A program made the translations under genes and the position numbers. A stretch of 64,000 nucleotides of DNA from an uncultured Bacteroides sp. (GTDB lineage: Bacteria; Bacillota; Clostridia; Lachnospirales; Lachnospiraceae). Under the pieces are notes generated by a model, which did no database searches, had not been told where the DNA came from, and was given only the letters and a program-made list of their open reading frames with translations. The stretch spans positions 62,001 through 126,000 of the forward strand of contig CAMECH010000006.1 of assembly GCA_945913015.1 (NCBI GenBank), written 5' to 3'. This document shows positions 16,757 through 26,165 of this stretch, in pieces. Numbering within the stretch: the first letter of the stretch is position 1; every line of letters starts with the position of its first letter.

Positions 16757-19207
16757 TTATCCCAGAACACGTTTTGCAATATCTACAGACTCTTTTGCAT
16801 CCTTTGCATAGAAATCCGCATGAATCTGTTTTGCATACTCGGGAGTAAGCACTGCTCCGCCCACCATAATTTTGCAGTCAAGATTATTTTCATGAATCAG
16901 CTTTATGGTATTTTCCATAGATACAAGTGTAGTGGTCATAAGTGCCGACAGGCCGACAAGCTTTGCGTTGTGTTCCTTAACTGCATCCACGACAGCCTGA
17001 TACTCAACATCTTTTCCGAGGTCAATAACATCATATCCGTAATTTTCAAGCAGAACCTTCACAATATTCTTCCCGATATCGTGGACATCACCCTTTACCG
17101 TAGCAATAACAATTTTATCCTTGCTTACAGGTGCCGAATTATTGTTTACCATATGCTTTTTTATTACCTGAAATGCTGCCTGTGCCACACCGGCTGACAA
17201 AATCAGCTGTGGAAGGAATATCTTGCCGCTCTCAAAATCAGCACCGATTCTGTCAAGCGCAGGAATCAGTATCTCATTTACAATATCCATTGAATCCATG
17301 CTTTTCAGAAGTTCCTCCGTGCACTGTGCGCCTTCTGTTTTAAGTCCGTTAAGAACCGCATGCATCAATGCCTCTGCGCTTCCGGCAGGCACGCCACCGG
17401 ATGCGCCGTCCGATACGCCTGCTGCGCCCGGCTGTTGTGATACATTATCATCGACCACTATCTTTTTAACCTTTGGCATATTTGCATATGCCTTTATAAA
17501 ATCAACCGAATTCCTGTCATAATTGGCAAGCAGCTTATATGCCCTTACAGTTCCGGTCATCGCCTCATTGTTAGGGTTGATTATAGGAAGGTCAAGCCCG
17601 TTATTTAACGCCATTGCCAGAAAAATGTGGTTTACAAGTTCACGGTTAGGAAGGCCAAATGATATATTTGATACTCCGAGCACAGTCTTTAATCCAAGCT
17701 CATTTTTAACTCTGTTAAGAGCATGCAGTGTCTCCATTACGGCCTCCTGCTCTGCTGAAGCAGTAAGTGTGAGGCAGTCAATAAATACATCTTCTTTCGG
17801 AATTCCTATCGCCACTGCCCTGTCCATAATTTTCTTTGCGATTGCAAAGCGTTCCTCTGCCTTTTTAGGTATTCCGTTTTCATCAAGAGTAAGTCCAACT
17901 ACCGCTGCTCCATACTTTTTTACAAGCGGCAGCACCGTATTAAGTGAATTCTCCTCTCCGTTGACAGAATTTACTATCGGTTTTCCGTTATAAATGCGAA
18001 GTGCAGCCTCAAGGACTTCAGGTATTGTAGAGTCAATCTGCAACGGAACATCCACCACGCCCTGCAGTGCCTTAATTACATTTACCATCATTTCCTTCTC
18101 ATCTATTCCGGGAAGTCCTACATTAACATCAAGAATATCAGCCCCTGCCTTAACCTGCTCAAGAGCCTGATTTAAAATGTAATCAATGTCATTATTAATG
18201 AGAGCCTCTTTAAAAAGTTTTTTTCCGGTAGGATTAATCCGCTCTCCGATAATTCTTGGCTCAGATATAGCAACAGCCTGTGTAGGTGAGCATACAGCCG
18301 CTCCAACCGTTCCATGAACCACCTCAGGATTACCGTTTTCCTTAAGCATGGATGACAGTTCGCGTATAAAATCAGGATTTGTTCCACAGCAGCCGCCAAA
18401 TGCCTTTATGCCGTACACAAGAAGCTCTTTAACCGACTCCGCAAAATCCTTCGGTGACAGATTATACATGTTTGTCTTCGGGTCAGGAAGCCCTGCATTA
18501 GGTTTTAAAACTATCGGAAGCTTAGTCCATTCCGAGAGTGTCTTCACAACAGGCTCAAGCTCCTTCGGCCCAAGTGAACAGTTCACACCCAGCGCGTCAA
18601 CTCCGAGTCCTGAAAGTGTAATTGCCATTGAAGGAACTGACACGCCTGTAAATGTCCTGTTGTTCATTTCAAATGTCATTGTCACCATTACAGGAAGGTC
18701 TGAATTTTCCTTTGCGGCAAGCACTCCGGCCTTTACCTCAAGCAGATCCGTCATTGTCTCAAACACGATTAAATCTGCTGATTTTCCGGCTTTTACAATC
18801 TGTGCATACATTTCATATGCCTCTTCAAAGCTTAATGTTCCCGTCGGTTCCATAAGCTGTCCAATCGGCCCTATATCAAGCGCAACAAGTGCCCTGCTTC
18901 CGTCCGGCAGGGGATTTTCGTCACTGGCACGCCTTGCATTGGCTATGGATGCCTCCACTATATCCTCAAGTGAATAACCGCACCCTTCAAGCTTGTATGC
19001 ATTTGCCCCGAATGTATTGGCATAAACCACCTGCGAGCCGGCCTTTATATATTGTGAATGAATGTCCGTGAGAAGCTGAGGATTTGTTATACTCAGAACC
19101 TCCGGTGTTTCTCCCATTTTCATTCCTGCTGCCTGCAGCATGGTGCCCATCGCTCCATCCAGAATCACATATTCATTTTTTAATAATTCCCTGAATTTAT
19201 TATTCAT
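16757..19207 (-). CDS. metH: Cobalamin-dependent methionine synthase, without the activation domain
   Basis: Transfers a methyl group from methyltetrahydrofolate to homocysteine through cobalamin. The 816-residue protein has a homocysteine-binding barrel (about 1-305) with zinc motif GGCCGTNPD near 290, a pterin-binding domain (about 325-590) and the B12 module (about 600-816) with KGDVHDIGKNIV, where His is the lower cobalt ligand. It lacks the C-terminal AdoMet-binding activation domain, which is encoded by the next gene upstream. I start at MNNKFRELL because GGAG precedes it; the longer frame would overlap the activation gene. A Gly/Ala/Ser-rich linker lies just before the cobalamin module. 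Confidence 0.95.
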   Translation of the reverse strand: MNNKFRELLKNEYVILDGAMGTMLQAAGMKMGETPEVLSITNPQLLTDIHSQYIKAGSQVVYANTFGANAYKLEGCGYSLEDIVEASIANARRASDENPLPDGSRALVALDIGPIGQLMEPTGTLSFEEAYEMYAQIVKAGKSADLIVFETMTDLLEVKAGVLAAKENSDLPVMVTMTFEMNNRTFTGVSVPSMAITLSGLGVDALGVNCSLGPKELEPVVKTLSEWTKLPIVLKPNAGLPDPKTNMYNLSPKDFAESVKELLVYGIKAFGGCCGTNPDFIRELSSMLKENGNPEVVHGTVGAAVCSPTQAVAISEPRIIGERINPTGKKLFKEALINNDIDYILNQALEQVKAGADILDVNVGLPGIDEKEMMVNVIKALQGVVDVPLQIDSTIPEVLEAALRIYNGKPIVNSVNGEENSLNTVLPLVKKYGAAVVGLTLDENGIPKKAEERFAIAKKIMDRAVAIGIPKEDVFIDCLTLTASAEQEAVMETLHALNRVKNELGLKTVLGVSNISFGLPNRELVNHIFLAMALNNGLDLPIINPNNEAMTGTVRAYKLLANYDRNSVDFIKAYANMPKVKKIVVDDNVSQQPGAAGVSDGASGGVPAGSAEALMHAVLNGLKTEGAQCTEELLKSMDSMDIVNEILIPALDRIGADFESGKIFLPQLILSAGVAQAAFQVIKKHMVNNNSAPVSKDKIVIATVKGDVHDIGKNIVKVLLENYGYDVIDLGKDVEYQAVVDAVKEHNAKLVGLSALMTTTLVSMENTIKLIHENNLDCKIMVGGAVLTPEYAKQIHADFYAKDAKESVDIAKRVLG

Positions 19208-19236
19208 AGCCGGTCTCCGTTCTGAAATATATATTT

Positions 19237-19929
19237 TTAATCCTGCCGCGAGCTGCAGCCTGAGTCTGTTCCTCTGTATATGCATCTGTCTTTCATATTA
19301 CAAGTCTGACATCCGCGTCTCTTTTTAGAAACCGGTGTCTTTGACAGGCCTATTATACAGGTTACGGATTTTCTCGGTGTCAGAAGACTGCTTGCCGTTG
19401 CAAATACCCCGACTCGCTTTTCTGCATCAAGCGCTTTCAGAAAATCACTCTGAAGAGTAAGCGGCAGGTCACCGTATCCGATTCCAAACCGCCATGTCTG
19501 ATAGTAGTCACTAAACTCTGCCGCAATCATTTCTTCTGCTTTATCACATACCTGTTCAACCGCCACGCTGGAAAGGCTGTCCATTACAACCATTGACGCC
19601 ATATCCTCTATCTCAAGTTTTCTTAACAGCTTATCAACAGCCGCTGAAACTGTCGCACACAAAAGCACTGCCTTATCGCACCCTTCAAGGTGTTCACGTA
19701 TTGAATTACCTTTAAGGCAGAGATTTGTCCCCTCTACTTCAATGCCTTTTTCGCCTTCAGTAATATCAAAGCATCTGTATACCATCTGCGGGCGCGCTGT
19801 TTCAAGAAGCTCCTCCTCACATTTATCAAGCAGTTTAAGAATTTTTTCATCAGGCTCATTATTCCCGTATCCGAGATACTTGAGGGCTTCTTTTTTATTC
19901 AATTTGCCAAGGCGTATGCTTTCTTTCAT
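19237..19929 (-). CDS. Methionine synthase activation-domain protein
   Basis: A 230-residue stand-alone equivalent of the MetH C-terminal domain, which binds AdoMet and supports reductive remethylation of cob(II)alamin. The middle contains FGIGYGDLPLTLQSDFLKAL, the typical Y-G-D-P-L pattern of this domain, and VGVFATASSLLTPRKSVTCIIG. The C-terminal end adds a cysteine group, CQTCNMKDRCIYRG, which could bind a metal or iron-sulfur centre. It ends 29 bases before metH and is surely co-transcribed. Split MetH systems of this type are known in clostridia. Confidence 0.9.
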   Translation of the reverse strand: MKESIRLGKLNKKEALKYLGYGNNEPDEKILKLLDKCEEELLETARPQMVYRCFDITEGEKGIEVEGTNLCLKGNSIREHLEGCDKAVLLCATVSAAVDKLLRKLEIEDMASMVVMDSLSSVAVEQVCDKAEEMIAAEFSDYYQTWRFGIGYGDLPLTLQSDFLKALDAEKRVGVFATASSLLTPRKSVTCIIGLSKTPVSKKRRGCQTCNMKDRCIYRGTDSGCSSRQD

Positions 19930-19965
19930 TTCCCCACCACTTGCTGCATATTTTTCATACTAATT

Positions 19966-20007
19966 TCAAAAGGCCAGTCTGCCTGGAGCTGCTTGCAGAC
20001 TGACCTT
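19966..20007 (-). terminator. Terminator after thrC
   Basis: On the minus strand, AAGGTCAGTCTGC pairs with GCAGACTGGCCTT around a 12-base loop, with one mismatch, and TTTTG follows. It separates thrC from the metH activation gene. Confidence 0.75.
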
Positions 20008-20026
20008 AATAAATCATCCGTTATAT

Positions 20027-21517
20027 TTAGTTGATTCCGAGAATTCTCTTTACATTATCGCACATCTCATTCACTTCACAAACTGTATCATGAAGTACAG
20101 GTGCTGTTCTGATATCCTCAATTGCTTTCGGGATGTCAACACCTGAGAGTCTGTTAAGCTCATCAACAAGTTCAAAATCACCCATTGAATCATACTTTGA
20201 ATCAATTGCCGTAAGTACGCTTCTTGTAAACTTATACGGACTTGCTGTTGATGCTATTACCGTCTTTGTATTGTCATTTGTTTCTTTTCTGTACTTTTCG
20301 TACACAGTTGCAGCTACACCTGTATGTGTATCTATAATATATCCTGTATCCTCGTAAATCTTTTTGATTGTAGCAGCATTTTCCGCTTCAGATGCATAGT
20401 TGCCATAGAAATCGGCAAGCTCTTTCTTCATATCTTCAGTAATTGCGTATTTGCCGTCTTTCTTAAGTGATGCCATAAGTTCGGCGTTCTTCTCTGCACT
20501 GTTGCCGGCAATGCGGTAAATGAGTCTCTCAAGGTTGCTTGAAATGAGAATATCCATTGATGGTGAAGATGTGAGCATGAACTCACGATTTCTGTCATAT
20601 TCTCCTGTTGAGAAGAAATCATACAATACCTTATTGTCATTGGATGCACAGATGAGCTTTGCAATCGGAAGTCCCATATTTTTTGCATAAAATGCCGCAA
20701 GTATATTACCAAAATTACCTGTAGGGACAACAACATTAATCTTCTCACCTGCTGTAATCTCTTCATTGGCAAGCAGTCTTGTATATGCATATACATAGTA
20801 AACAATCTGTGGAACAAGACGTCCTATATTAATTGAGTTGGCTGATGAGAACTGATATCCTGCTGCGTTCATAGCCTTCTCAAGTTCCTTGTCACCAAAA
20901 ATATTCTTAACGCCTGTCTGCGCGTCATCAAAATTGCCTTTGATTCCGATTACATAAGTATTGTCACCCTTTTGTGTAACCATCTGCTTTTCCTGCACAG
21001 GGCTTACGCCATCCTTAGGGTAAAATACAATAATCTTCGTTCCCTTTACATCAGCAAATCCTGCAAGTGCTGCCTTACCTGTATCTCCTGATGTTGCCGT
21101 CAGAATAACAATATCATTGGTAACATTGTTCTTTCTTGCAGATGTTATAAGCAGGTGCGGAAGAATTGAAAGCGCCATATCCTTAAATGCAATAGTTGCA
21201 CCGTGAAACAGTTCAAGATAATATGCCCCGTCTGCCTTTACAAGCGGTGCAATCTCATCAGTATCAAATTTTGAATCATATGCCTTGTTAATACAGTCCT
21301 TTAACTCACTTTCCGTAAAATCCGTAAGCATAAGCTTCATTACTTCATAGGCAACACCCTTGTAATCCATCTTTGAAAGTTCTTCAACACTTACATCAAG
21401 TGCAGGTATTGAATCCGGTACAAACAGACCTCCGTCCGGTGCAAGACCTTTAAGAATTGCCTGTGATGCTGTTACGCTGACATTGCCGTCTCTTGTGCTT
21501 CTATACATTAATCCCAT
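20027..21517 (-). CDS. thrC: Threonine synthase
   Basis: A PLP enzyme of 496 residues that converts O-phosphohomoserine to threonine. Motifs include the N-terminal YRSTRDGNVSVTASQAILKGLAPDGGLF, the PLP lysine in HGATIAFKDMALSILPHLL near residue 105, TATSGDTGKAALAGF near 140, and VVPTGNFGNILAAFYAKNMG near 265. The length fits the longer class with a C-terminal extension. The ATG at 21517 has GGAGGG 4 bases upstream, better than the ATG at 21529. It is a single-gene unit closed by a clear terminator. It shares homoserine-derived precursors with metY and metH. Confidence 0.96.
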   Translation of the reverse strand: MGLMYRSTRDGNVSVTASQAILKGLAPDGGLFVPDSIPALDVSVEELSKMDYKGVAYEVMKLMLTDFTESELKDCINKAYDSKFDTDEIAPLVKADGAYYLELFHGATIAFKDMALSILPHLLITSARKNNVTNDIVILTATSGDTGKAALAGFADVKGTKIIVFYPKDGVSPVQEKQMVTQKGDNTYVIGIKGNFDDAQTGVKNIFGDKELEKAMNAAGYQFSSANSINIGRLVPQIVYYVYAYTRLLANEEITAGEKINVVVPTGNFGNILAAFYAKNMGLPIAKLICASNDNKVLYDFFSTGEYDRNREFMLTSSPSMDILISSNLERLIYRIAGNSAEKNAELMASLKKDGKYAITEDMKKELADFYGNYASEAENAATIKKIYEDTGYIIDTHTGVAATVYEKYRKETNDNTKTVIASTASPYKFTRSVLTAIDSKYDSMGDFELVDELNRLSGVDIPKAIEDIRTAPVLHDTVCEVNEMCDNVKRILGIN

Positions 21518-21653
21518 TTTTCCCTCCATTTTAATGCATTATTCACTGCATACTAATATTTAAACAAACATAGACATTTTATCACACAGCCGTATCATCT
21601 GCAATAAAAATAAATATCAGCCGTGTTTTTATCAATTCAATCCGGTATTCTCC

Positions 21654-22166
21654 TTATGTTCCGAGGTAAAATCTTGACAATCTCTCATATTCCGAATTAA
21701 TTGCCGAAATCAGTGCGCTGTCGCCATGCATGTTGTCCGGATGATAAATTTTCTGCAGGGATTTATACCTTTTCTTCAGGGATGCCATATCTTCCACGCC
21801 CTTAAAAAACAGATTTATATTCGAGGTGATTGACATACTTTTTCTTGCTTCACGCATGACATTATCTTTGAAATATATTTTATCCCTTTCAAACTGCTCT
21901 TTATCCGACACAAGCCTCCTCGTCTCGCTTTCAAGAAGCTGCCACTGCTTGTCAAAAAGTATTTTCTGATTCTCAAGCTGCTTTCTCAGCAGCATATTCT
22001 TGCTCTGCTGCCGCTGCAGCAGACCTTTTTGCACATCGATAAGCTTCCGCTCATCCTCAAGCTGCTTTTTTGCCTCCTCGAGTCTCATACTTTCCTTAAA
22101 AAGCCATCGTTTCTTCTCTTCTATATCGCTATCACCCATAATGTTTTGCTTTTCATCTTCCTGCAT
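21654..22166 (-). CDS. Coiled-coil protein with a C-terminal J-domain
   Basis: A 170-residue protein. Residues 10-110 are a long charged coiled coil (EEAKKQLEDERKLIDVQKG, LLRKQLENQKILFDKQW). The C-terminal 60 residues are a J-domain with KKRYKSLQKIYHPDNMHGD, which holds the HPD motif that stimulates DnaK. The usual order, J-domain first, is reversed, and there is no zinc or substrate domain. The start is the ATG with GGGGGA 9 bases upstream. It is probably a specialised DnaK cochaperone; its client is unknown. It has its own promoter, divergent from the patatin gene. Confidence 0.82.
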   Translation of the reverse strand: MQEDEKQNIMGDSDIEEKKRWLFKESMRLEEAKKQLEDERKLIDVQKGLLQRQQSKNMLLRKQLENQKILFDKQWQLLESETRRLVSDKEQFERDKIYFKDNVMREARKSMSITSNINLFFKGVEDMASLKKRYKSLQKIYHPDNMHGDSALISAINSEYERLSRFYLGT

Positions 22167-22214
22167 ATTTATAATTCCCCCATATACCGGATACATTTAG
22201 CATGTAACATTTTT

Positions 22215-22244
22215 ATTATACACTGCCGCCTGATTATCTTGCAA
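22215..22244 (-). promoter_or_regulatory. Sigma-A-like promoter of the J-domain gene
   Basis: On the minus strand, TTGCAA (22239-22244) and TATAAT (22215-22220) are 18 bases apart, about 50 bases upstream of the start codon. Confidence 0.65.
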
Positions 22245-22253
22245 GCATTTGAA

Positions 22254-22282
22254 TTGTAGTTTGGAAAATTCCATGATATACT
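22254..22282 (+). promoter_or_regulatory. Sigma-A-like promoter of the patatin gene
   Basis: TTGTAG (22254-22259) and TATACT (22277-22282) are 17 bases apart, about 40 bases before the start codon. The -35 element is weak. Confidence 0.5.
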
Positions 22283-22322
22283 TTAAATTAATTCATCTTT
22301 GCTGTTAAAGGGGGAACATTCA

Positions 22323-23192
22323 ATGAAAACCGGTATTGTCTTTGAAGGCGGAGCATTCAGGACTGTATTTTCATGCGGCGTAATGGACGCATTTCTTGAA
22401 AATGATATCATGCCCGATTACATGATTGGTGTATCTGCCGGTGCTGCCTATGGTGTATCATATGCATCAAGACAGCCAGGAAGAAATTACAAGCTTATAA
22501 CAACCTACTGCCACGACAGGCGCTATATGGGAGCAGGCAATCTTATCAACCCGCGCAACCGGAGTTATTACGGTCTTAAATTTGCATATGATACAATTCC
22601 AAATGAACTGCTGCCTTTTGACTATGATGCCTTTAATAATTATCCGGGAGAATTTATTGCCGTCGTAACCAATGTACTTACAGGAAAAGCCGAATATCTT
22701 CCGGTTGACGCAAATGACCGCAAAAATACCATTTTGCAGGCCACCTGCGCTCTCCCGCTTCTTTTTCCGTTTATTTACATTGACGGCACACCATATCTTG
22801 ACGGAGGATTAAGCGATTCAATTCCGTTTGAAAAGGCTTTCAAAGACGGATGTGACCGCGTTGTCGTTGTACTTACAAGAGAGCCGGGTTACCAAAAACA
22901 TACCGGACATTCAACACGTGCTGTCGCCAGGGCATTTCTTAAATATCCCGAGGTGGCAAAAGACCTGATGAAACGTGCAAAGCGCTACAACAAATGCCTT
23001 GAGCGCCTTGAAAAATATGAAAAAGAAGGGAAAGTAATCGTGATAAGGCCCGATTCAACAAAAGGTTTCGGACGCATGGAACGCAATCTTGAAAAAATAA
23101 ATGCACTGTATCAGGACGGATATCAAAAAGGCCTCGACATCGCCAATGATGTCAAAGCCTTTTACTCGGGCAGCCCAGTGTCCGCCGGATAA
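22323..23192 (+). CDS. Patatin-like phospholipase
   Basis: A 289-residue acyl hydrolase of the bacterial patatin family. The catalytic Ser-Asp dyad is visible: the oxyanion loop FEGGAFRT near residue 6, the nucleophile elbow GVSAG near 41 and the Asp in DGGLSD near 155. There is no signal peptide, so it acts in the cytoplasm or at the inner face of the membrane. It starts at the ATG with GGGGGA 7 bases upstream. It converges with a minus-strand gene whose end lies 8 bases away. The lipid or ester substrate is unknown. Confidence 0.9.
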   Translation: MKTGIVFEGGAFRTVFSCGVMDAFLENDIMPDYMIGVSAGAAYGVSYASRQPGRNYKLITTYCHDRRYMGAGNLINPRNRSYYGLKFAYDTIPNELLPFDYDAFNNYPGEFIAVVTNVLTGKAEYLPVDANDRKNTILQATCALPLLFPFIYIDGTPYLDGGLSDSIPFEKAFKDGCDRVVVVLTREPGYQKHTGHSTRAVARAFLKYPEVAKDLMKRAKRYNKCLERLEKYEKEGKVIVIRPDSTKGFGRMERNLEKINALYQDGYQKGLDIANDVKAFYSGSPVSAG

Positions 23193-23200
23193 CTGTTTAT

Positions 23201-23956
23201 TTAAAAATTCCCATACACAATTTCTTTTGTAATTCCAACGGCTTCGCGCACCATGTAGTTAAGAAGCAGTCCTTCGCTGCATGGTGCTGCGATTCCGTAT
23301 ACATTTTCAAGCCCATTGGCTTTTGCAAGCTTAACAGCGCGAAATATGTGAAAATTGTTGCTTGCTATTACAACTTTTTTTGATTTATCACTTATATACA
23401 GTTTTGTACTGAATTTTATATTTTCATCCGTATCTGTTGACTTGTCTTCCATAAGAATCCGGTCTTCGTCAATCCCCTTTTCCACAAGGTACTGCTTCAT
23501 CGCAAATGCTTCCGTTACATTTTCTCCTTTGCCCTGACCTCCGGCAACAATAATTTTACAATCTGCATTTGCCGAATCCGCAGCATATTCATATGCCGCA
23601 TCAAGCCTTTGCGCAAGTGCCTTTGACACAACATCACCCTTAACGTGCGCACCAAGCACAATCATATAGTCGCAGCCCTTCTGCGGCTTTGACGTCATAC
23701 AGCTTATTACACATATTTCCAGCACAAGAAAATACGCAATGCATATCACAAATACCGTGATAAATGCTATTTTAGCCCATGCCGGAACGTGCAGGACACC
23801 TCTTTTTGCAGCCTCCGTTATCACAAAAAGCACCGCAAAAAATATCGCCGCAAAAAGCCACACATAATTAAATGCCGACCTAAAGCCGACACTTATCACA
23901 CACACCATAAAATATAAAAGGCAGAATACTGCCAAAAATAACCAGCAAAAATTCAT
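23201..23956 (-). CDS. DUF218 (ElyC/SanA/YdcF-like) membrane protein
   Basis: A protein of about 251 residues with three N-terminal membrane segments (about 1-90) and an extracytoplasmic DUF218 domain (about 95-250). The domain shows CDYMIVLGAHVKGD, IIVAGGQGKGENVTEAFAM and STDTDENIKFSTKL, the usual pattern of family members linked to envelope polysaccharide or vancomycin sensitivity. The biochemical activity is not settled for the family. I prefer the second ATG because GAGGA lies 5 bases upstream. It is convergent with the patatin gene. Confidence 0.8.
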   Translation of the reverse strand: MNFCWLFLAVFCLLYFMVCVISVGFRSAFNYVWLFAAIFFAVLFVITEAAKRGVLHVPAWAKIAFITVFVICIAYFLVLEICVISCMTSKPQKGCDYMIVLGAHVKGDVVSKALAQRLDAAYEYAADSANADCKIIVAGGQGKGENVTEAFAMKQYLVEKGIDEDRILMEDKSTDTDENIKFSTKLYISDKSKKVVIASNNFHIFRAVKLAKANGLENVYGIAAPCSEGLLLNYMVREAVGITKEIVYGNF

Positions 23957-23992
23957 TCTGTTCCTCATTAATCCTTATCCCGCTCATCATAA

Positions 23993-24517
23993 TCAAATTG
24001 CCGCATCAAAATTAGCTCCCGCCGTAGCCTGATAATCCGCAGACTTTTTGTTCTGTCCGTATCTGTCCTTCGGATACTTAATCATTGTATGAGTGGTTCC
24101 GCCCGCGACATAACTTTTCCCACACTCCGGACAAATTGCAGTCTTAAGAGTAACATTGGCAGACATAAGTTTGGCATTCTTCTCTGCCGCTTTCTCAACT
24201 GCATTTGACACATGTTCCTGTTCATGAGCCATTACTCTTCCGGCTGAAGCCGATGGATCTATATGTCCCGGTGCCTTAAATGAAACATCCCCCTCGTTAG
24301 AACCATCCTGATATTTGCGGCTTGCACAGGTCTCACACTTTACCGCACCGCTTCTTTTCAGTGACTTAAGCTGTGCATTGCTGACTTCTTCCGTCTTCCC
24401 GGCTTTTGCCGCCTGCGCTGCCTCCTGATTGGAAAGTGTCCCCACCTGTGAAGATGCAACAGCGCCAATACTGCCATACAAATCATTATCCATTTTGTCA
24501 AAGCCCGATATACGCAT
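23993..24517 (-). CDS. SprA/CJM1_0395-like putative metalloprotease
   Basis: A 174-residue protein. It has two CxxC pairs, CETC near residue 60 and CPEC near 130, and the histidine motif MAHEQEHVSNA near 95, which resembles the HEQxH helix of SprA-related putative metalloproteases. The stretch YQDGSNEGDVSFKAPGHID upstream of it also fits that family. No signal peptide or membrane segment is visible. The start has AAGGAGG 9 bases upstream. Whether it cleaves proteins is not shown; it could be an inactive zinc-binding relative. It ends 36 bases before the DUF218 gene. Confidence 0.65.
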   Translation of the reverse strand: MRISGFDKMDNDLYGSIGAVASSQVGTLSNQEAAQAAKAGKTEEVSNAQLKSLKRSGAVKCETCASRKYQDGSNEGDVSFKAPGHIDPSASAGRVMAHEQEHVSNAVEKAAEKNAKLMSANVTLKTAICPECGKSYVAGGTTHTMIKYPKDRYGQNKKSADYQATAGANFDAAI

Positions 24518-24709
24518 ACTGCATCTCCTCCTTCCGAAGCAAACATCTTTTATAACTTGATAATACCATGTTTTCTGATAAATGCAAACAATTTATATAG
24601 ATTTTAATGAGCATTTAGTGTATAAATATATACAGACAGATGTCTGTGTTTTTGTGCTGATTTGGCGCAGACATAAGAATATAATAAACAGCTCAGAAAA
24701 GAGGACAAA

Positions 24710-25033
24710 ATGTTTGTATTTAATAACAATGTGACACCAACAGACTGTGAACCCGGCGTAACACGCAAAATCCTTACCCACTCAGATGAGTTAATGATGT
24801 GTGAAATCACATTTAAAAAAGGGGCACGCGGAAACACTCATTCACATCCGCATCTTCAGATAACATATATTGCAAAGGGAAGCTTTGAATTTACGATTGA
24901 CGGAGAAACAAAAGTTGTAAATCAGGGCGACAGCGTGTATATGCCTTCTAACGCCGTACATGGCGTACTGGCACTCGAAGACGGCATTCTCGTTGACGTA
25001 TTTAACCCTGCAAGAGAAGACTTTCTCAAGTAA
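24710..25033 (+). CDS. Small cupin-domain protein
   Basis: A 107-residue single-domain cupin. The metal-binding motifs are visible: HSHPHLQITYIAKGSFEF (cupin motif 1, with His, His and Gln) and VYMPSNAVHGV (motif 2 His). Such small cupins can be sensors, isomerases or dioxygenases; the substrate cannot be told from the sequence. It starts at the ATG with AGAGGA 4 bases upstream and precedes the binding-protein gene on the same strand by 100 bases. Confidence 0.85.
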   Translation: MFVFNNNVTPTDCEPGVTRKILTHSDELMMCEITFKKGARGNTHSHPHLQITYIAKGSFEFTIDGETKVVNQGDSVYMPSNAVHGVLALEDGILVDVFNPAREDFLK

Positions 25034-25135
25034 ATTCTTATGACACTGCAGGAACATTTACGTTATGGATTTTCTCACGCATCATGCCTTACTGCATAAA
25101 ATAATAGAGAAATCCAATAACGGAGGCATTTGCCA

Positions 25136-26158
25136 ATGCATCACAGAATGTTCCGCAGATTTGCCTGCATCATGATGTCTGTAATCACATTTGCTTCAAT
25201 GGCAGGATGCGGCAAATCACAAACTTCAGAAGGACTCAAGAAAATAACGCTTAACGAAGTTGCTCACTCTATTTTTTATGCACCTCAGTATGTTGCTATC
25301 GAGAACGGATACTTTGAAGAGGAAGGGTTGGAGCTTACACTCGTCACGGGTTTTGGTGCAGATAAAGTAATGACTGCACTTGTTTCCGGTGATGCCGATA
25401 TAGGATTTATGGGCTCCGAGGCTTCAATTTATGTCTACAATGAAGGTTCAGCCGACTATGCGGTAAACTTTGCGCAGCTTACGCAACGCGCCGGTAATTT
25501 CCTTGTATCGCGCACCAGCGAGCCCGATTTTAAATGGGAAAATCTGAAAGGAAAAACAATTCTCGGCGGCAGAGCCGGCGGCATGCCTGAAATGATTCTC
25601 GAGTACATCCTGAAGCAGAAAGGCATAGACCCTAAGAAAGACGTAAATATCGTCCAGAATATTGACTTTGGTTCAACTGCCGGAGCCTTCTCAGGCGGAA
25701 ACGGTGACTACACAGTTGAGTTCGAGCCTCATGCCACACTTCTTGAAAATGAAGGTGACGGTTATGTGGTAAGTTCTCTCGGCGTTGAAAGCGGATATGT
25801 TCCATATACTGCGTACAGTGCAAAGAAAAGCTATATTGAGAAAAATCCGGAAGTAATTCAGGCATTTACAAACGCCATCCAGAAGGGAATGGATTATGTA
25901 AACTCGCACAGTGCCGAAGAAATTGCTACAGTCATTGCGCCACAGTTTCCGGAGTCAGATATTAAAGACATAACCAAAATTGTTGACCGCTATAAACAGC
26001 AGGATTCATGGAAAGATAATACTGTATTTACACAGGAAAGCTTTGATTTACTTCAGGATATACTCGACTCTTCCGGCGAGCTTTCAAAGTGTGTTCCGTA
26101 CAAAGATCTGGTAAACACTGAATTTTCAGAAAAAGCCGGAAGCGGCACTAAAAAGTAA
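25136..26158 (+). CDS. ABC transporter substrate-binding lipoprotein (SsuA/NMT1-like)
   Basis: A 340-residue extracellular binding protein. The N-terminus has a basic signal, a hydrophobic stretch and the lipobox SMAGC (about residues 22-26), so it is probably lipid-anchored. The core opens with ITLNEVAHSIFYAPQYVAIENGYF and continues with LTLVTGFGADKVMTALVSGDADIGFMG, the NMT1/THI5-like pattern of NitT/TauT systems. I use the ATG at 25136, with GGAGG 9 bases upstream, rather than TTG at 25130. No permease or ATPase is adjacent; the matching fused permease-ATPase is at 6066-7514. The ligand is unknown. Confidence 0.88.
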   Translation: MHHRMFRRFACIMMSVITFASMAGCGKSQTSEGLKKITLNEVAHSIFYAPQYVAIENGYFEEEGLELTLVTGFGADKVMTALVSGDADIGFMGSEASIYVYNEGSADYAVNFAQLTQRAGNFLVSRTSEPDFKWENLKGKTILGGRAGGMPEMILEYILKQKGIDPKKDVNIVQNIDFGSTAGAFSGGNGDYTVEFEPHATLLENEGDGYVVSSLGVESGYVPYTAYSAKKSYIEKNPEVIQAFTNAIQKGMDYVNSHSAEEIATVIAPQFPESDIKDITKIVDRYKQQDSWKDNTVFTQESFDLLQDILDSSGELSKCVPYKDLVNTEFSEKAGSGTKK

Positions 26159-26165
26159 AACAAAA

